A DNA stretch of 64,000 bases from DATAPD01 sp036265385 (GTDB taxonomy: Bacteria > Acidobacteriota > Terriglobia > Terriglobales > Acidobacteriaceae), in the NCBI GenBank assembly GCA_036265385.1, contig DATAPD010000020.1, positions 124,001-188,000 of the forward strand. Direction: 5' to 3'. The notes beneath the pieces were generated by a model. It did no database searches. It was not told the origin of the DNA and saw only the letters and a program-made list of their open reading frames with translations. A program made the translations under genes and the position numbers. Shown here one piece after another: positions 50,660 to 59,338 of this stretch (its first letter is position 1; the number at the start of each line of letters is the position of its first letter).

Positions 50660-52831
50660 ATGAAGATCACTTACGCGACGATCGTAATATTGGCATTTTT
50701 TTTGGCTGGACTTCTCTCCGAGCAAGCTCAGGTCAAAGCAGCTTCTGCGTCGGACGCTCCCGTTATTACTGGATTTCGGGATTCCGCTGCCGAGGCAACG
50801 CTGGAATCACGCTTTTTGGCGGTTCCAGATGCGAAGTTGGCCGAAGAGCATTTGCGCATTCTGACCAAAGCACCTCATATTGCCGCGTCTCCCGAAGACA
50901 AAGCAACGGCCGACTATGTCGCCAGCAAATTCCGCGAAGCCGGCTTGGATACCCAAATCGTTGAGTACCGTGTATGGATGAACTATCCCTCAGAGATCAG
51001 TGTGGACCTCACGGCGCCAGCTGGTGTCACGATGCATGGTCCGAAGCAAGAAAAGGTGAGTTCGGACCCGTTTCAAGATGACCCGCGCATTGTCCCGCCT
51101 TACAACGGCATGTCTCCGTCAGGCGACGCTGAGGCAGAGGTGGTGTACGCGAATTACGGATCCCCCGATGATTTCGATAAGCTCAAGCAGCTTGGCGTGG
51201 ATGTGCGCGGCAAGATCGTTCTCGTCCGATACGGGCAGAATTTTCGCGGCGTCAAGTCGTTCGTGGCGCAGGAACATGGCGCCGCAGGAGTGTTGATCTA
51301 TTCCGATCCTGCTGACGACGGCTGGCGTCGGGGAGACAAATATCCTGTGGGCCCGTGGCGCCCAGACAGTGGCGTACAACGCGGCTCTGTGGGGTATATG
51401 TTCCAGTACCCCGGTGACCCGACGACACCCGGAGTTGCATCCGTACCCGACCTTCCCGATTCTCAGCGCACATCGCCGGAGCAGGCGGCTCAATTGCCTC
51501 GCGTGCCGACCACTCCAATCTCGTATGCCGATGCTTGGCCAATCCTTGAGCATCTGGGCGGTCCAGAATCGCCGCGCGAATGGCAGGGCGCCTTGCCTTT
51601 CACGTACCACACAGGTGCTGGCCCCGCAAAAGTCAAAATCCATCTGAAGCAGGATTATCAGTTTCGGGCTATCTGGAACGTGATCGGCACAGTGAAGGGA
51701 AGTGAGCTCCCCGATGATTGGGTTGTAGCTGGCAATCATCGCGACGCTTGGGTGTATGGTGCGGTCGACCCAAACAGCGGAACAGCGGCGATGCTCGAGA
51801 GTGTTCACGGTCTGGGAGAGCTGTTGAAGACAGGCTGGAAGCCGAAGCGGACCATCGTGATCGGCAGCTGGGATGCGGAAGAACAAGGACTGATCGGCTC
51901 AACGGAATGGGGTGAGCAAAACACGAAAGAGCTGGCAAATGCCGTCGCGTATTTCAACATGGACGTTGCCGTTTCTGGGGCCAAGTTCGGGGCGTCGGCG
52001 GTTCCTAGCTTGAAAGAATTCGTGCGCGAGGTCACGAAGGCGGTGCCGAGTCCGAAAGGAGGCACCGTCTATCAGGTTTGGAAAACGGCGACAGACAAAG
52101 ATGCGGTAACAGCGAGCCCACAAGATGCTATCGGAGGAGTCAAACGAGAACCGACTGTTCAGACGAAACAAGATGTTCCCGTAGGAGATCTAGGCAGTGG
52201 CTCTGATTACACTGTTTTTCTTCAGCATCTAGGAATCCCATCGACAGACGTCAGTTCTACGGGCAGCTATGGCGTGTACCATTCCGCTTTCGACAATTTC
52301 GCATGGTTTAAAAAATTCGCTGATCCGGATTTTAGTTATGAACAGCAGATGGCGCGAGTTTATGGTCTTGAAATCCTGCGCATGTCGAATCTAGACGTTC
52401 TCCCGTATGACTACGAAAGCTATGGCAAAGAGATCGGCGCTTACATCAGCGCCGCTCGGGCCAAAGCGCAAAAACGATGGGCAGGGCAATCTCCAAAATT
52501 CGATGATGCTGTAGAAGCAGCCAAGGCTTTTCAAGAAGCTGGAGCTAAGATCGCTGAAAAACAACGAAAGACGAATGGCGACACCAAACGCCTTAATGCA
52601 ACATTACGCGATGCCGAGCGGGCACTCTTGCTTCCTCAGGGCTTGCCAAATCGACCTTGGTATCACCATGCAATTTATGCTCCGGGGCAGTACACCGGCT
52701 ATGCCGCCGTCGTCATACCGGGCGTGAATGAGGCCATCGATAAGGGGGATTTGTCCAAAACGAGTGAACAGATCGATGCTCTGGCAACAGCCCTTAGCCG
52801 AGCTGCTAAGACCTTGGAAAACTACCGTTAA
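50660..52831 (+). CDS. Exported M28 family zinc peptidase (glutamate carboxypeptidase II / PSMA-like)
   Basis: 723 residues from ATG 50660. Signal peptide (MKITYATIVILAFFLAGLLS, cleavage about residue 27), PA domain (about 115-290; GKIVLVRYGQNFRGVKSFVA), M28 domain with two-zinc ligands in GNHRDAWVYGAVDPNSG (His, Asp), WDAEEQGLIGSTEW (Glu-Glu), YFNMDVAVSG (Asp) and VYHSAFDNFAWF (His), and a transferrin-receptor-like dimerisation domain at the end. It removes C-terminal Glu/Asp from peptides outside the cytoplasm. A TTG in frame at 50618 overlaps the previous gene. The strong GGAGGAG at 50634 is too far from the ATG, so the exact start is uncertain. Confidence 0.92.
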   Translation: MKITYATIVILAFFLAGLLSEQAQVKAASASDAPVITGFRDSAAEATLESRFLAVPDAKLAEEHLRILTKAPHIAASPEDKATADYVASKFREAGLDTQIVEYRVWMNYPSEISVDLTAPAGVTMHGPKQEKVSSDPFQDDPRIVPPYNGMSPSGDAEAEVVYANYGSPDDFDKLKQLGVDVRGKIVLVRYGQNFRGVKSFVAQEHGAAGVLIYSDPADDGWRRGDKYPVGPWRPDSGVQRGSVGYMFQYPGDPTTPGVASVPDLPDSQRTSPEQAAQLPRVPTTPISYADAWPILEHLGGPESPREWQGALPFTYHTGAGPAKVKIHLKQDYQFRAIWNVIGTVKGSELPDDWVVAGNHRDAWVYGAVDPNSGTAAMLESVHGLGELLKTGWKPKRTIVIGSWDAEEQGLIGSTEWGEQNTKELANAVAYFNMDVAVSGAKFGASAVPSLKEFVREVTKAVPSPKGGTVYQVWKTATDKDAVTASPQDAIGGVKREPTVQTKQDVPVGDLGSGSDYTVFLQHLGIPSTDVSSTGSYGVYHSAFDNFAWFKKFADPDFSYEQQMARVYGLEILRMSNLDVLPYDYESYGKEIGAYISAARAKAQKRWAGQSPKFDDAVEAAKAFQEAGAKIAEKQRKTNGDTKRLNATLRDAERALLLPQGLPNRPWYHHAIYAPGQYTGYAAVVIPGVNEAIDKGDLSKTSEQIDALATALSRAAKTLENYR

Positions 52832-53009
52832 AGCAGTGCTTCTTTTAATGGCCGAAGTGCAAGAATTTGCATTTTGCCTGCAGTGTTTTCTGTATTGGTA
52901 AGTGGCATGGAGAAGCTGCTACACTTGAGTTGCCCTGTTCTCGCAGCACTCGCGGGTTTAAAATGCACTCCCTCCTACCGCATGTGTTGCCCACTCGAGG
53001 CTAAGAAGT

Positions 53010-54026
53010 ATGCCACTCGCCAGGATAATTACTCGCGCTCTCCAAGAATCACAGGAACTCGTAGCTGAGTTGCGAGGACGCGGTTACGAAGTAGAGATTG
53101 TGTCTCCTTCTGAAATTTGTACTTCCCCTGCCGATCTTGAGTTGCAAGTCGAAGATTGCACGCCCGAAGAGGCGTTGATTAGGGCGGGAGTACTTCCCGA
53201 CCGCGACGACCTGTCTGTTTTTATCGCGCCTGGCGCCATTAGTAGCCGGCAAGCATACCTAAACACAAAGCTGGTCCAGGCTTCACTTCACACACCTGAA
53301 ACTCCTGCGCCCAGAAAATGGTATGAGCCATCATCGTCGGCCAGCATCTCCACTGAAGAACGGCTGGATACGGCGATGGAATCCATACGCGGAGAAGCTG
53401 TGAAGACGATTGATCCGACAATGGAAAGCAGTGTTGAGAGGGCTGAGGTTCGCTCTCAACCCATTACTCAAGATCTCATTTCTACGTTCTCCGATGCTCT
53501 GAATTCGATTCCTTCACCGCCCTTCGTGGAGAAGCCGTCCTCGCGCACGATCCCTAGGCCCAAAGCGACCCCGGTTGGAACGGCAAAGATGCACTCCAAG
53601 TACGGGATGCACGTAATCAGCGAAATCGATGAAGTGCTGGGGCATCCTGTTGCGATGATCAGGAGGCAATCGAATCGGCTTCGTATTCGAATCCCTTCAT
53701 CGTGGGCTTTCTCCATGCATGCATGGAAGTCTCGCGCGGCTCTCATTGCGCTCGCAGCAATCGTGTTGGCAATGACTGTGTGGGTGGTTAGGCGAGCTCC
53801 AGCACCCGCGCAACTCGGCGTCACGCCAGCTGCGGCAGCAACTTCGGTTTCTGTGCCTGCAGTTCAGCCGAGTGCCTCACCGGACGTCAAAATCAAATCA
53901 AAACTGACACACCCGAAAGTGAAAGTTTCTACCGCCACCCGTCCAACTCCTAATCCAGAAGCTTCGCCCAAAGCGCCGCGGCGAAGTGCAAATGACGGAA
54001 TTAAACGTTATTCCGATCTCGATTAA
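53010..54026 (+). CDS. Single-TM protein of unknown function
   Basis: 338 residues, not recognised. The N-terminal 80 residues (MPLARIITRALQESQELVAELRGRGYEVEIVSP, ending VFIAPGA) have the alternating pattern of a receiver- or TIR-like alpha/beta fold without catalytic residues. A Ser/Glu/Pro-rich linker follows, with a basic patch, RRQSNRLRIRIP, then one TM helix (about 247-265, SRAALIALAAIVLAMTVWVV) and an Ala/Pro/Lys-rich periplasmic tail ending KRYSDLD. The layout (cytoplasmic domain, late TM, low-complexity tail) echoes the GAF protein at 3587-4894. It lies between the M28 peptidase and MarC with separate gaps. Confidence 0.55.
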   Translation: MPLARIITRALQESQELVAELRGRGYEVEIVSPSEICTSPADLELQVEDCTPEEALIRAGVLPDRDDLSVFIAPGAISSRQAYLNTKLVQASLHTPETPAPRKWYEPSSSASISTEERLDTAMESIRGEAVKTIDPTMESSVERAEVRSQPITQDLISTFSDALNSIPSPPFVEKPSSRTIPRPKATPVGTAKMHSKYGMHVISEIDEVLGHPVAMIRRQSNRLRIRIPSSWAFSMHAWKSRAALIALAAIVLAMTVWVVRRAPAPAQLGVTPAAAATSVSVPAVQPSASPDVKIKSKLTHPKVKVSTATRPTPNPEASPKAPRRSANDGIKRYSDLD

Positions 54027-54089
54027 GAAGCCGTCCCGGTTCGGACTACTTTCCGAAATTTCAATAACCGAATAGCATGTGCTGTCTCC

Positions 54090-54734
54090 ATGAACGCGGA
54101 ACAGGCACTCGCGCATTTGCTGAAGTCACTTCCTTCGGCGGCCGGAGCAACATTTCTGGCGCTTTTTCCAATCGTGAATCCGATTGGGGGCATTCCGTTG
54201 TTCTTCACCTTGACTTCAGGATATTCGGGTAAGGATCGTGATCGGTCCGCATTAAAAACTGCTTTTTATGTATTCGCAATTCTGGCGGTCTTCATGATGT
54301 TCGGCAGATTTGTGCTGCATTTTTTCGGCATTTCTCTTCCCGTTTTAAATATCGCAGGTGGGCTCATCGTCGCAAATACAGCTTGGGGAATGGTGACTTC
54401 GTCAAGCCGAGTGACTGTCGCTGAGAGCGATGAAGCCATGACGAAAGAAGATATTTCTCTCACCCCAATGGCTATGCCGATGCTTTCAGGTCCGGGATCG
54501 ATCGGAGTCGTTATGGGGTTAGCCGCCCATGCCGATTCCACCGCAGCCTACCTCGGGATGCTGATTGGCATTGTCTTGATCGCGGTTTGCGTTTTTCTGT
54601 TGTTGCGGTTGGGCGGACCGCTTGTGAACAGACTCGGTCCAAGCGCAATGGGCGCGATCAACCGAGTTTTCGGATTTCTGATCTTGGCGATCGCAGTTCA
54701 GTTGGTATGGGATGGGGTGGCGGAGTTTCACTAG
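54090..54734 (+). CDS. MarC family integral membrane protein
   Basis: 214 residues with six TM helices; MarC/UPF0056 family. Marks: LFPIVNPIGGIPLFFTLTSG in TM1 (the family's NPxGxxPxF motif), GGLIVANTAWGMV, and the second-half echo LTPMAMPMLSGPGSIGVVMG (PLxxPLxxGPG-like). Despite the name, MarC has no proven role in multidrug resistance; transport of amino acids has been suggested for relatives. Start ATG 54090. It is convergent with thiC, 57 bp apart. Confidence 0.92.
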   Translation: MNAEQALAHLLKSLPSAAGATFLALFPIVNPIGGIPLFFTLTSGYSGKDRDRSALKTAFYVFAILAVFMMFGRFVLHFFGISLPVLNIAGGLIVANTAWGMVTSSSRVTVAESDEAMTKEDISLTPMAMPMLSGPGSIGVVMGLAAHADSTAAYLGMLIGIVLIAVCVFLLLRLGGPLVNRLGPSAMGAINRVFGFLILAIAVQLVWDGVAEFH

Positions 54735-54791
54735 TCTTCCCGGTGAGCAATCAACTCAGGGCTCCGCCAATTGCCTGAAACAAGTCGGTAG

Positions 54792-56255
54792 CTATTTGAT
54801 CGTCACCAGCTTTTCTACCAAGTCTGAGTAGTTTTTCTTATGCAGTCCGTGAACTTCCTTGTTGTACTCATCAACTTTAGAGGAATAATTCATGGAGCAG
54901 AACTTCGGTCCGCACATGGAGCAGAAAGCGGCGGTTTTGTATCCTTCCTCGGGCAACGTCTCGTCGTGCATCGCGCGAGCGGTCTCTGGATCGAGGGAGA
55001 GTTCGAATTGCTTTTCCCAATCGAACTTGTAGCGGGCATAGCTCAGGGCATCGTCGCGATCCTGCGCGCCGGGTCGATGACGAGCAATGTCAGCGGCGTG
55101 CGCCGCGATCTTATAGGCGATGATCCCATCCTTCACATCTTTCTCGTTTGGTAGGCCGAGATGCTCTTTTGGCGTGACATAGCAGAGCATGGAAGCGCCG
55201 TGCCATCCGATCATCGCGGCGCCGATTGCAGAGGTAATGTGGTCATATCCAGGTGCAATGTCTGTGACGAGAGGCCCGAGCGTATAGAAGGGCGCTTCGT
55301 AACAAAGCTCGTTTTCTTTGTCGACTTGTTCTTTGATTTTGTCGAGCGGCACATGCCCCGGCCCTTCGATCATCACTTGAACGTCGTACTCCCAGGCTTT
55401 CTTCGTGAGTTCACCCAAGGTGGCCAACTCTGCAAACTGAGCTTGATCGCTGGCATCGGCAATGCAGCCCGGACGTAGGCCATCGCCTAACGAGAAGCTG
55501 ACATCGTGCTTCGCGAAGATTTTGCAGATGTCTTCGAAGCACTCATAGAGGAAGTTCTGTTTATGGTGGTGTGCCATCCACTGGGCGAGAATGGCCCCGC
55601 CACGGCTCACAATTCCCGTAATCCGATTCGACACCATTGGGAGATACTGAATCAGAACACCCGCATGGATGGTCATGTAATCCACGCCTTGCTCAGCTTG
55701 TTCTTCGATGACCTCGAGCATTACGTCTTTGTTCAGGTCTTCCACGCGCTTCACACGCGAAATCGCTTCGTAGATCGGCACTGTGCCGATTGGCACGGGC
55801 GAATGTCGCAGGATCGCTTCGCGGATCTCGTGAATTTCGCCACCGGTGGACAGGTCCATCACCGTGTCGGCGCCGTGGTGTACGGCGGTGTGCAGTTTCT
55901 TGAGCTCCTCGTCGATGTTGGAGGTCACTGCAGAATTGCCGATATTAGCGTTGATCTTGCAAAGTGACGCGACGCCAATCGCCATTGGCTCGAGTTCAGG
56001 ATGGTTGATATTGGCCGGGATGATCATGCGCCCGCGGGCAACTTCATCCCTTATAACCTCCGCCGGCTGCTTTTCGCGGCCAGCAATGTAATCCATCTCC
56101 TCGGTTATGACGCCGCGGCGAGCGTAGTGCATTTGCGAGAAATTGCCATCCACATTTTTGGCTTTGCGGCGCTCAATCCATTCTGCGCGCGGACGCGGGA
56201 CAACATAGGAACCTTCGCCATTTGCGCCATTCGAGGGAGTTCCGTTCTTTGACAT
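54792..56255 (-). CDS. thiC: Phosphomethylpyrimidine synthase ThiC
   Basis: Radical-SAM enzyme that turns aminoimidazole ribotide into HMP-P for thiamine. 487 residues. Catalytic core includes FSQMHYARRGVITEEMDYIA, NIGNSAVTSN, DTVMDLSTGGEIHEIR, VDYMTIHAGVL, SFSLGDGLRPG, EGPGHVPLDKI and the C-terminal cluster site CSMCGPKFCSMN (C-x2-C-x4-C). ATG 56255 has GAGG about eight bases upstream; the frame is open to 56312. No other thi gene is next to it and no TPP riboswitch is visible; the -10 box leaves a leader too short for one. Confidence 0.97.
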   Translation of the reverse strand: MSKNGTPSNGANGEGSYVVPRPRAEWIERRKAKNVDGNFSQMHYARRGVITEEMDYIAGREKQPAEVIRDEVARGRMIIPANINHPELEPMAIGVASLCKINANIGNSAVTSNIDEELKKLHTAVHHGADTVMDLSTGGEIHEIREAILRHSPVPIGTVPIYEAISRVKRVEDLNKDVMLEVIEEQAEQGVDYMTIHAGVLIQYLPMVSNRITGIVSRGGAILAQWMAHHHKQNFLYECFEDICKIFAKHDVSFSLGDGLRPGCIADASDQAQFAELATLGELTKKAWEYDVQVMIEGPGHVPLDKIKEQVDKENELCYEAPFYTLGPLVTDIAPGYDHITSAIGAAMIGWHGASMLCYVTPKEHLGLPNEKDVKDGIIAYKIAAHAADIARHRPGAQDRDDALSYARYKFDWEKQFELSLDPETARAMHDETLPEEGYKTAAFCSMCGPKFCSMNYSSKVDEYNKEVHGLHKKNYSDLVEKLVTIK

Positions 56256-56288
56256 CACACCATCCTCAATCCGAGTGGAATAACAGAC

Positions 56289-56294
56289 ATTATA
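56289..56294 (-). promoter_or_regulatory. -10 box of the thiC promoter
   Basis: TATAAT on the minus strand (56294-56289), with no good -35. The implied start near 56282 leaves only about 27 nt before the thiC ATG. Confidence 0.4.
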
Positions 56295-56375
56295 CGTTGG
56301 CGACGGAGCCATTGGGGCGAGTTCAAGCTCCTAATTGCGGTGCCAAGAGACGTTGTGTGGCTACGGTACTCACGC

Positions 56376-56404
56376 TTGACCCTCTTCGTTGGCCAGCGTA
56401 AAGT
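56376..56404 (+). promoter_or_regulatory. Sigma-70 promoter of the ccmEABCD cluster
   Basis: TTGACC (56376-56381), a 17-bp spacer and TAAAGT (56399-56404). Start expected near 56411, a leader of about 20 nt before ccmE. Divergent from the thiC promoter, about 80 bp apart. Confidence 0.6.
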
Positions 56405-56431
56405 TTTGAGAAAGGCAGAGGTGTGGATTCA

Positions 56432-56920
56432 ATGTCGAAGGAAACCGGCAAGTATTTGAAGTTCGGCGGAGTAACCGTGCTCATTCTGGCGGCACTCGGC
56501 TATCTGGCATACACCGGCGTTCAGGACAGCAAGAGCTACTATGTCACGATCAAAGAGCTTCGCGGCATGGACGATGCCGTTTATTCGAAGCGCTTGCGGG
56601 TAGCTGGAAATGTCGTGCCCGGCTCGATTAAGCGGACCGGCACACACGTTGAATTCACCCTTAAAGAGCAAGAACTGACTCTGCCCGTGGTTTACACCGG
56701 AACGGAAGCTCCGCCCGATACTTTTAAGGACGATTCACAAGCCCTCGCCGAAGGCAGCTTCGGACGGGACGGCGTATTTCACGCCAAGCAACTGCAAGCG
56801 AAATGCGCTTCCAAATATGCGCCGGCGCCCGGCCAGCCAGGGGCAGTTCCCACCACAAATGAGCCAAGCAAGAGCATGACGCGGATTGAGACGCCGCAGT
56901 CAACAGGAATGGCGGATTAA
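56432..56920 (+). CDS. ccmE: Cytochrome c maturation protein CcmE, CxxxY variant
   Basis: Periplasmic haem chaperone anchored by one TM helix (about 10-28). 162 residues with the OB-fold core (SKRLRVAGNVVPGSIKRTGTH, FTLKEQELTLPVVYTGTEAPPDTF, LAEGSFGRDGVFHAKQL). Classical CcmE binds haem covalently through a His in an HxxxY motif; here the position is Cys125 in KCASKY, giving CxxxY with Tyr129. That is the variant described for Desulfovibrio and archaea. ATG 56432 is preferred to GTG 56423. It leads a cluster in the order E-A-B-C-D, while ccmF, G and H are not in the window. Confidence 0.93.
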   Translation: MSKETGKYLKFGGVTVLILAALGYLAYTGVQDSKSYYVTIKELRGMDDAVYSKRLRVAGNVVPGSIKRTGTHVEFTLKEQELTLPVVYTGTEAPPDTFKDDSQALAEGSFGRDGVFHAKQLQAKCASKYAPAPGQPGAVPTTNEPSKSMTRIETPQSTGMAD

Positions 56921-57009
56921 AGTCCTGCGTCTTGTCAGCTTCTAGTTTTTCCTGAGCAGGCTTTGAGGTATTTGGTTATCATCCTTGCCGAAGTTATAAA
57001 TCTCACATC

Positions 57010-57714
57010 TTGAGTAGCGCCTCTACTTTGAGCACAGCCACATCTCAGGCTGCACCCGCAGTCGTCGTAACCGATCTGGTCAAACAATTTGGGCGCTTTG
57101 CAGCTCTCCGCGGCGTTTCAGCGGCGTTCGATGGGGGAAAGTTGTACGCCATCCTTGGCGATAACGGGGCCGGAAAAACGACGTTGCTGCGCACAGTGGC
57201 CGGCTTAAATCGTCCGACCAGAGGAGAAGTTCGCGTGCTCAGTTCTACCAACCATCGCGAAATTTGCGCACAGATCGGTTACATGGCGCATCCATCGTTG
57301 CTCTATGACGAGATGAGCGGGATGGAAAACCTGCGCTACTACGGTCAGCTGTACGGTATCCGGGATGAGACGCGATACGAATTGACCATACGGAACGTCG
57401 GCTTGGACCCGGAACTGCAACGTGCTGTCGGACAGTATTCCCAAGGCATGCGCCAGCGAATGTCCTTGGCGAGGGCGATGCTGCACGACCCGAAAATTCT
57501 TTTGCTCGACGAGCCCTTCTCGAATGTGGACATACATTCAGCCAAGACGATGGTTGGATTGCTGGTGAAAATTCGCGACGACGGTAAAACAATCTTTATC
57601 GTCACGCACCAGGCTTCTTTGCTGGAGGGCGCGGCAGATGAGTTCGTCTGGATGCAGCACGGAAAAATCATAGCGCGAACCCTCGGTCTTCTACCGCCTC
57701 CGGAGGTCGCATGA
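57010..57714 (+). CDS. ccmA: Haem exporter ABC ATPase CcmA
   Basis: ATPase of the CcmABCD complex that drives release of haem-loaded CcmE. 234 residues: Walker A GDNGAGKTTLLR (about 54-65), signature YSQGMRQRMSLARAML (SQGMRQR in place of LSGGQ), Walker B ILLLDEPFSNVD and H-loop IVTHQ. A TTG at 57010 is the listed start; the first 20 residues are Ala/Ser/Thr-rich and a later start is possible. It overlaps ccmB by four bases (ATGA). Confidence 0.9.
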   Translation: MSSASTLSTATSQAAPAVVVTDLVKQFGRFAALRGVSAAFDGGKLYAILGDNGAGKTTLLRTVAGLNRPTRGEVRVLSSTNHREICAQIGYMAHPSLLYDEMSGMENLRYYGQLYGIRDETRYELTIRNVGLDPELQRAVGQYSQGMRQRMSLARAMLHDPKILLLDEPFSNVDIHSAKTMVGLLVKIRDDGKTIFIVTHQASLLEGAADEFVWMQHGKIIARTLGLLPPPEVA

Positions 57715-58376
57715 GCAATGTAACCACGGCGACTTTGAGGAAAGATCTCCAGCTTGAGTGGCGCTCGAAGGATGCCATCAACTCGATGCTCTTTTTCTCG
57801 CTCCTTGTAGTTGTTGTTTTCAGTTTTTCTTTCGATCCCACAGCGGAAGAATCACGACAGATTGCAGGGGGCTTGATCTGGGTTTCATTTTTGTTTGCCG
57901 CCGTTGTTGCATTGAATCAAACTTGGGCACGAGAGATTCGGAATCAGGTTCTGGACGCATATCGGGTATCGCCGGCACCTGCGAATTCGCTTTTCCTTGC
58001 AAAAGCGATCGGTAATTTTATTTTCGTCATCGTTCTCGAGATCGTGATGACTCCGTTGTTCGTTATGTTTTATCAATTGCGATCGATTGGGCCGGCCTGG
58101 CAGCTAGTGCTGGTGGCCATTTTCGGAACCTGGGCTCTGGTCGTGAACGGGACATTCTTTGCCGCAATGTCGATCCGAACCAGAAGCCGTGAAATCATGT
58201 TGCCGCTTTTGTTATTTCCCGTGTCCATTCCGGCGATCATTGGGATGGTGCAGGCGACAAATTCGATTCTGACCGGTGAGGGTGCCCGTTTTTGGATCGT
58301 GTTGCTTGTCACCTACGATTTGGTATTTACTACCAGTTGTCTTCTCTTATTCGAAACGGTGCTAAACGCAGAATGA
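57711..58376 (+). CDS. ccmB: Haem exporter permease CcmB
   Basis: Six-TM permease of the CcmAB transporter, 221 residues. Helices visible around residues 23-40, 49-66, 100-125, 130-150, 160-180 and 195-220. Family marks are LQLEWRSKDAINSMLFF at the start, LNQTWAREIRNQVLDAYRVSPAP and MLPLLLFPVSIPAIIGMVQAT. It overlaps ccmA at the start and ccmC at the end, each as ATGA, so the genes are translationally coupled. Confidence 0.94.
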   Translation: MSNVTTATLRKDLQLEWRSKDAINSMLFFSLLVVVVFSFSFDPTAEESRQIAGGLIWVSFLFAAVVALNQTWAREIRNQVLDAYRVSPAPANSLFLAKAIGNFIFVIVLEIVMTPLFVMFYQLRSIGPAWQLVLVAIFGTWALVVNGTFFAAMSIRTRSREIMLPLLLFPVSIPAIIGMVQATNSILTGEGARFWIVLLVTYDLVFTTSCLLLFETVLNAE

Positions 58377-59062
58377 AGCGAATATTCCCGGTCCTCGGGG
58401 TTTTGACCGCATTTTTGTTGAGTTATGGCCTTTACCAGGCGCTCGTCGTCGCTCCCACAGAACAAACGATGGGCAATGTCCAACGAATCTTTTATTATCA
58501 CGTTCCCTCAGCATGGACGGCATTCCTGCTTTTCGCCGTCAATTTTGTTGGTTCTATCGTTTATCTAGCCAGTCGCAACCAAAAAGCTGACATTCTCGCT
58601 CTCGTGGGTGCGGAAGTGGGACTCGTATTTCTCACCGTCAACTTGGTGACAGGGCCAATTTGGGCACGACCTGTATGGGGAATCTGGTGGACTTGGGACT
58701 GGCGCCTGACGTCGACACTCATCGTCTGGTTAATCTACGTCAGCTACTTGATGTTGCGGCGCTTCGCAGCAGGCGGGCAAACTGCTGTTTTGGCAGCTGC
58801 ACTGGGGATTTTCGGCGCGTTATGCGTCCCGTTCGTCTACTTTTCGATCTGGTATTTCCGTACGCAACATCCCCAGCCCGTAATGGGTGGTGGCGGCTCG
58901 CTTGATCCTCATATGTTGCATGCTTTGCTTATCAACTGGCTTGCATTCTTATGCTTCGCCTTTATGGTGTGCTGGTCGCGATATAGACTCGAGGTCGTTC
59001 AGCGGCGAGTGGAAGAAGCGATCGCACTGCAGTCTTTAGAGAATGTTGGGAGTAACCGATGA
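58373..59062 (+). CDS. ccmC: Cytochrome c maturation protein CcmC
   Basis: Haem-handling protein that loads haem onto CcmE. 229 residues, six TM helices. The tryptophan-rich WWTWDWRLT (about 104-112) is the haem-binding WWD domain; the flanking external His ligands are in YYHVPSAW (about 43) and DPHMLHALLINW (about 181). The ATG overlaps the ccmB stop. The frame is open 81 bp upstream inside ccmB, but the domain starts at MKRIFPVLG. It is followed by the ccmD reading frame with another ATGA overlap. Confidence 0.95.
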   Translation: MKRIFPVLGVLTAFLLSYGLYQALVVAPTEQTMGNVQRIFYYHVPSAWTAFLLFAVNFVGSIVYLASRNQKADILALVGAEVGLVFLTVNLVTGPIWARPVWGIWWTWDWRLTSTLIVWLIYVSYLMLRRFAAGGQTAVLAAALGIFGALCVPFVYFSIWYFRTQHPQPVMGGGGSLDPHMLHALLINWLAFLCFAFMVCWSRYRLEVVQRRVEEAIALQSLENVGSNR

Positions 59063-59193
59063 AATCAGAAAGCTACCTTTATCTCGCCTACGTTGCGACG
59101 TGGGTCATCCACATTGCGTACCTGAGCACACTCGTGCGCCGGTATGGGCGATTGAAGCGCGAGATCGCGGAACTGGAACGATCGAAAAGGTAA
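59059..59193 (+). CDS. ccmD: CcmD-like small membrane protein
   Basis: 44 residues. ATG 59059 overlaps the ccmC stop as ATGA. It begins MKSESYLYLAYVATWVIHI, a single TM helix (about 7-27) followed by a positively charged coiled tail RRYGRLKREIAELERSKR. That is the CcmD layout: one helix, then a basic cytoplasmic end. CcmD helps release holo-CcmE from CcmABC. The conserved Tyr of CcmD may be one of those at the start. Sequence similarity in CcmD is always low, so the call rests mainly on position and topology. Confidence 0.8.
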   Translation: MKSESYLYLAYVATWVIHIAYLSTLVRRYGRLKREIAELERSKR

Positions 59194-59212
59194 CTCGCAG
59201 TTCGGCCGGAGC

Positions 59213-59305
59213 TTAAGGCCGTAAGTACATCCACGCAGCGATTCCAATCAGAACAACGGTGATGATCCAGAGAGAGGATCCGCTCATGCCTGTTTTCTTT
59301 TCCAT
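59213..59305 (-). CDS. 30-residue single-TM mini-protein
   Basis: ATG to TAA, beginning MEKKTGMSGSSLWIITVVLI and ending WMYLRP: a basic N-terminus, one helix of about 18 hydrophobic residues (12-29) and a short end. AGGA stands seven bases ahead of the ATG. It lies 33 bp downstream of the PilZ gene on the same strand and is probably cotranscribed with it. An inverted repeat CGGCC/GGCCG overlaps its last codons. No family known to me; it could be a small envelope regulator. Confidence 0.5.
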   Translation of the reverse strand: MEKKTGMSGSSLWIITVVLIGIAAWMYLRP

Positions 59306-59338
59306 GGTCTTTTCCTGTTGCCCCCGTGAGACTAGGTT

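Noticed and set aside
59202..59219. CGGCC/GGCCG hairpin as a terminator for the ccm cluster
   Set aside because: Only a 5-bp stem with a nine-base loop and no T-run on either side. It overlaps the end of the mini-protein frame, so it is left as an unassigned inverted repeat.
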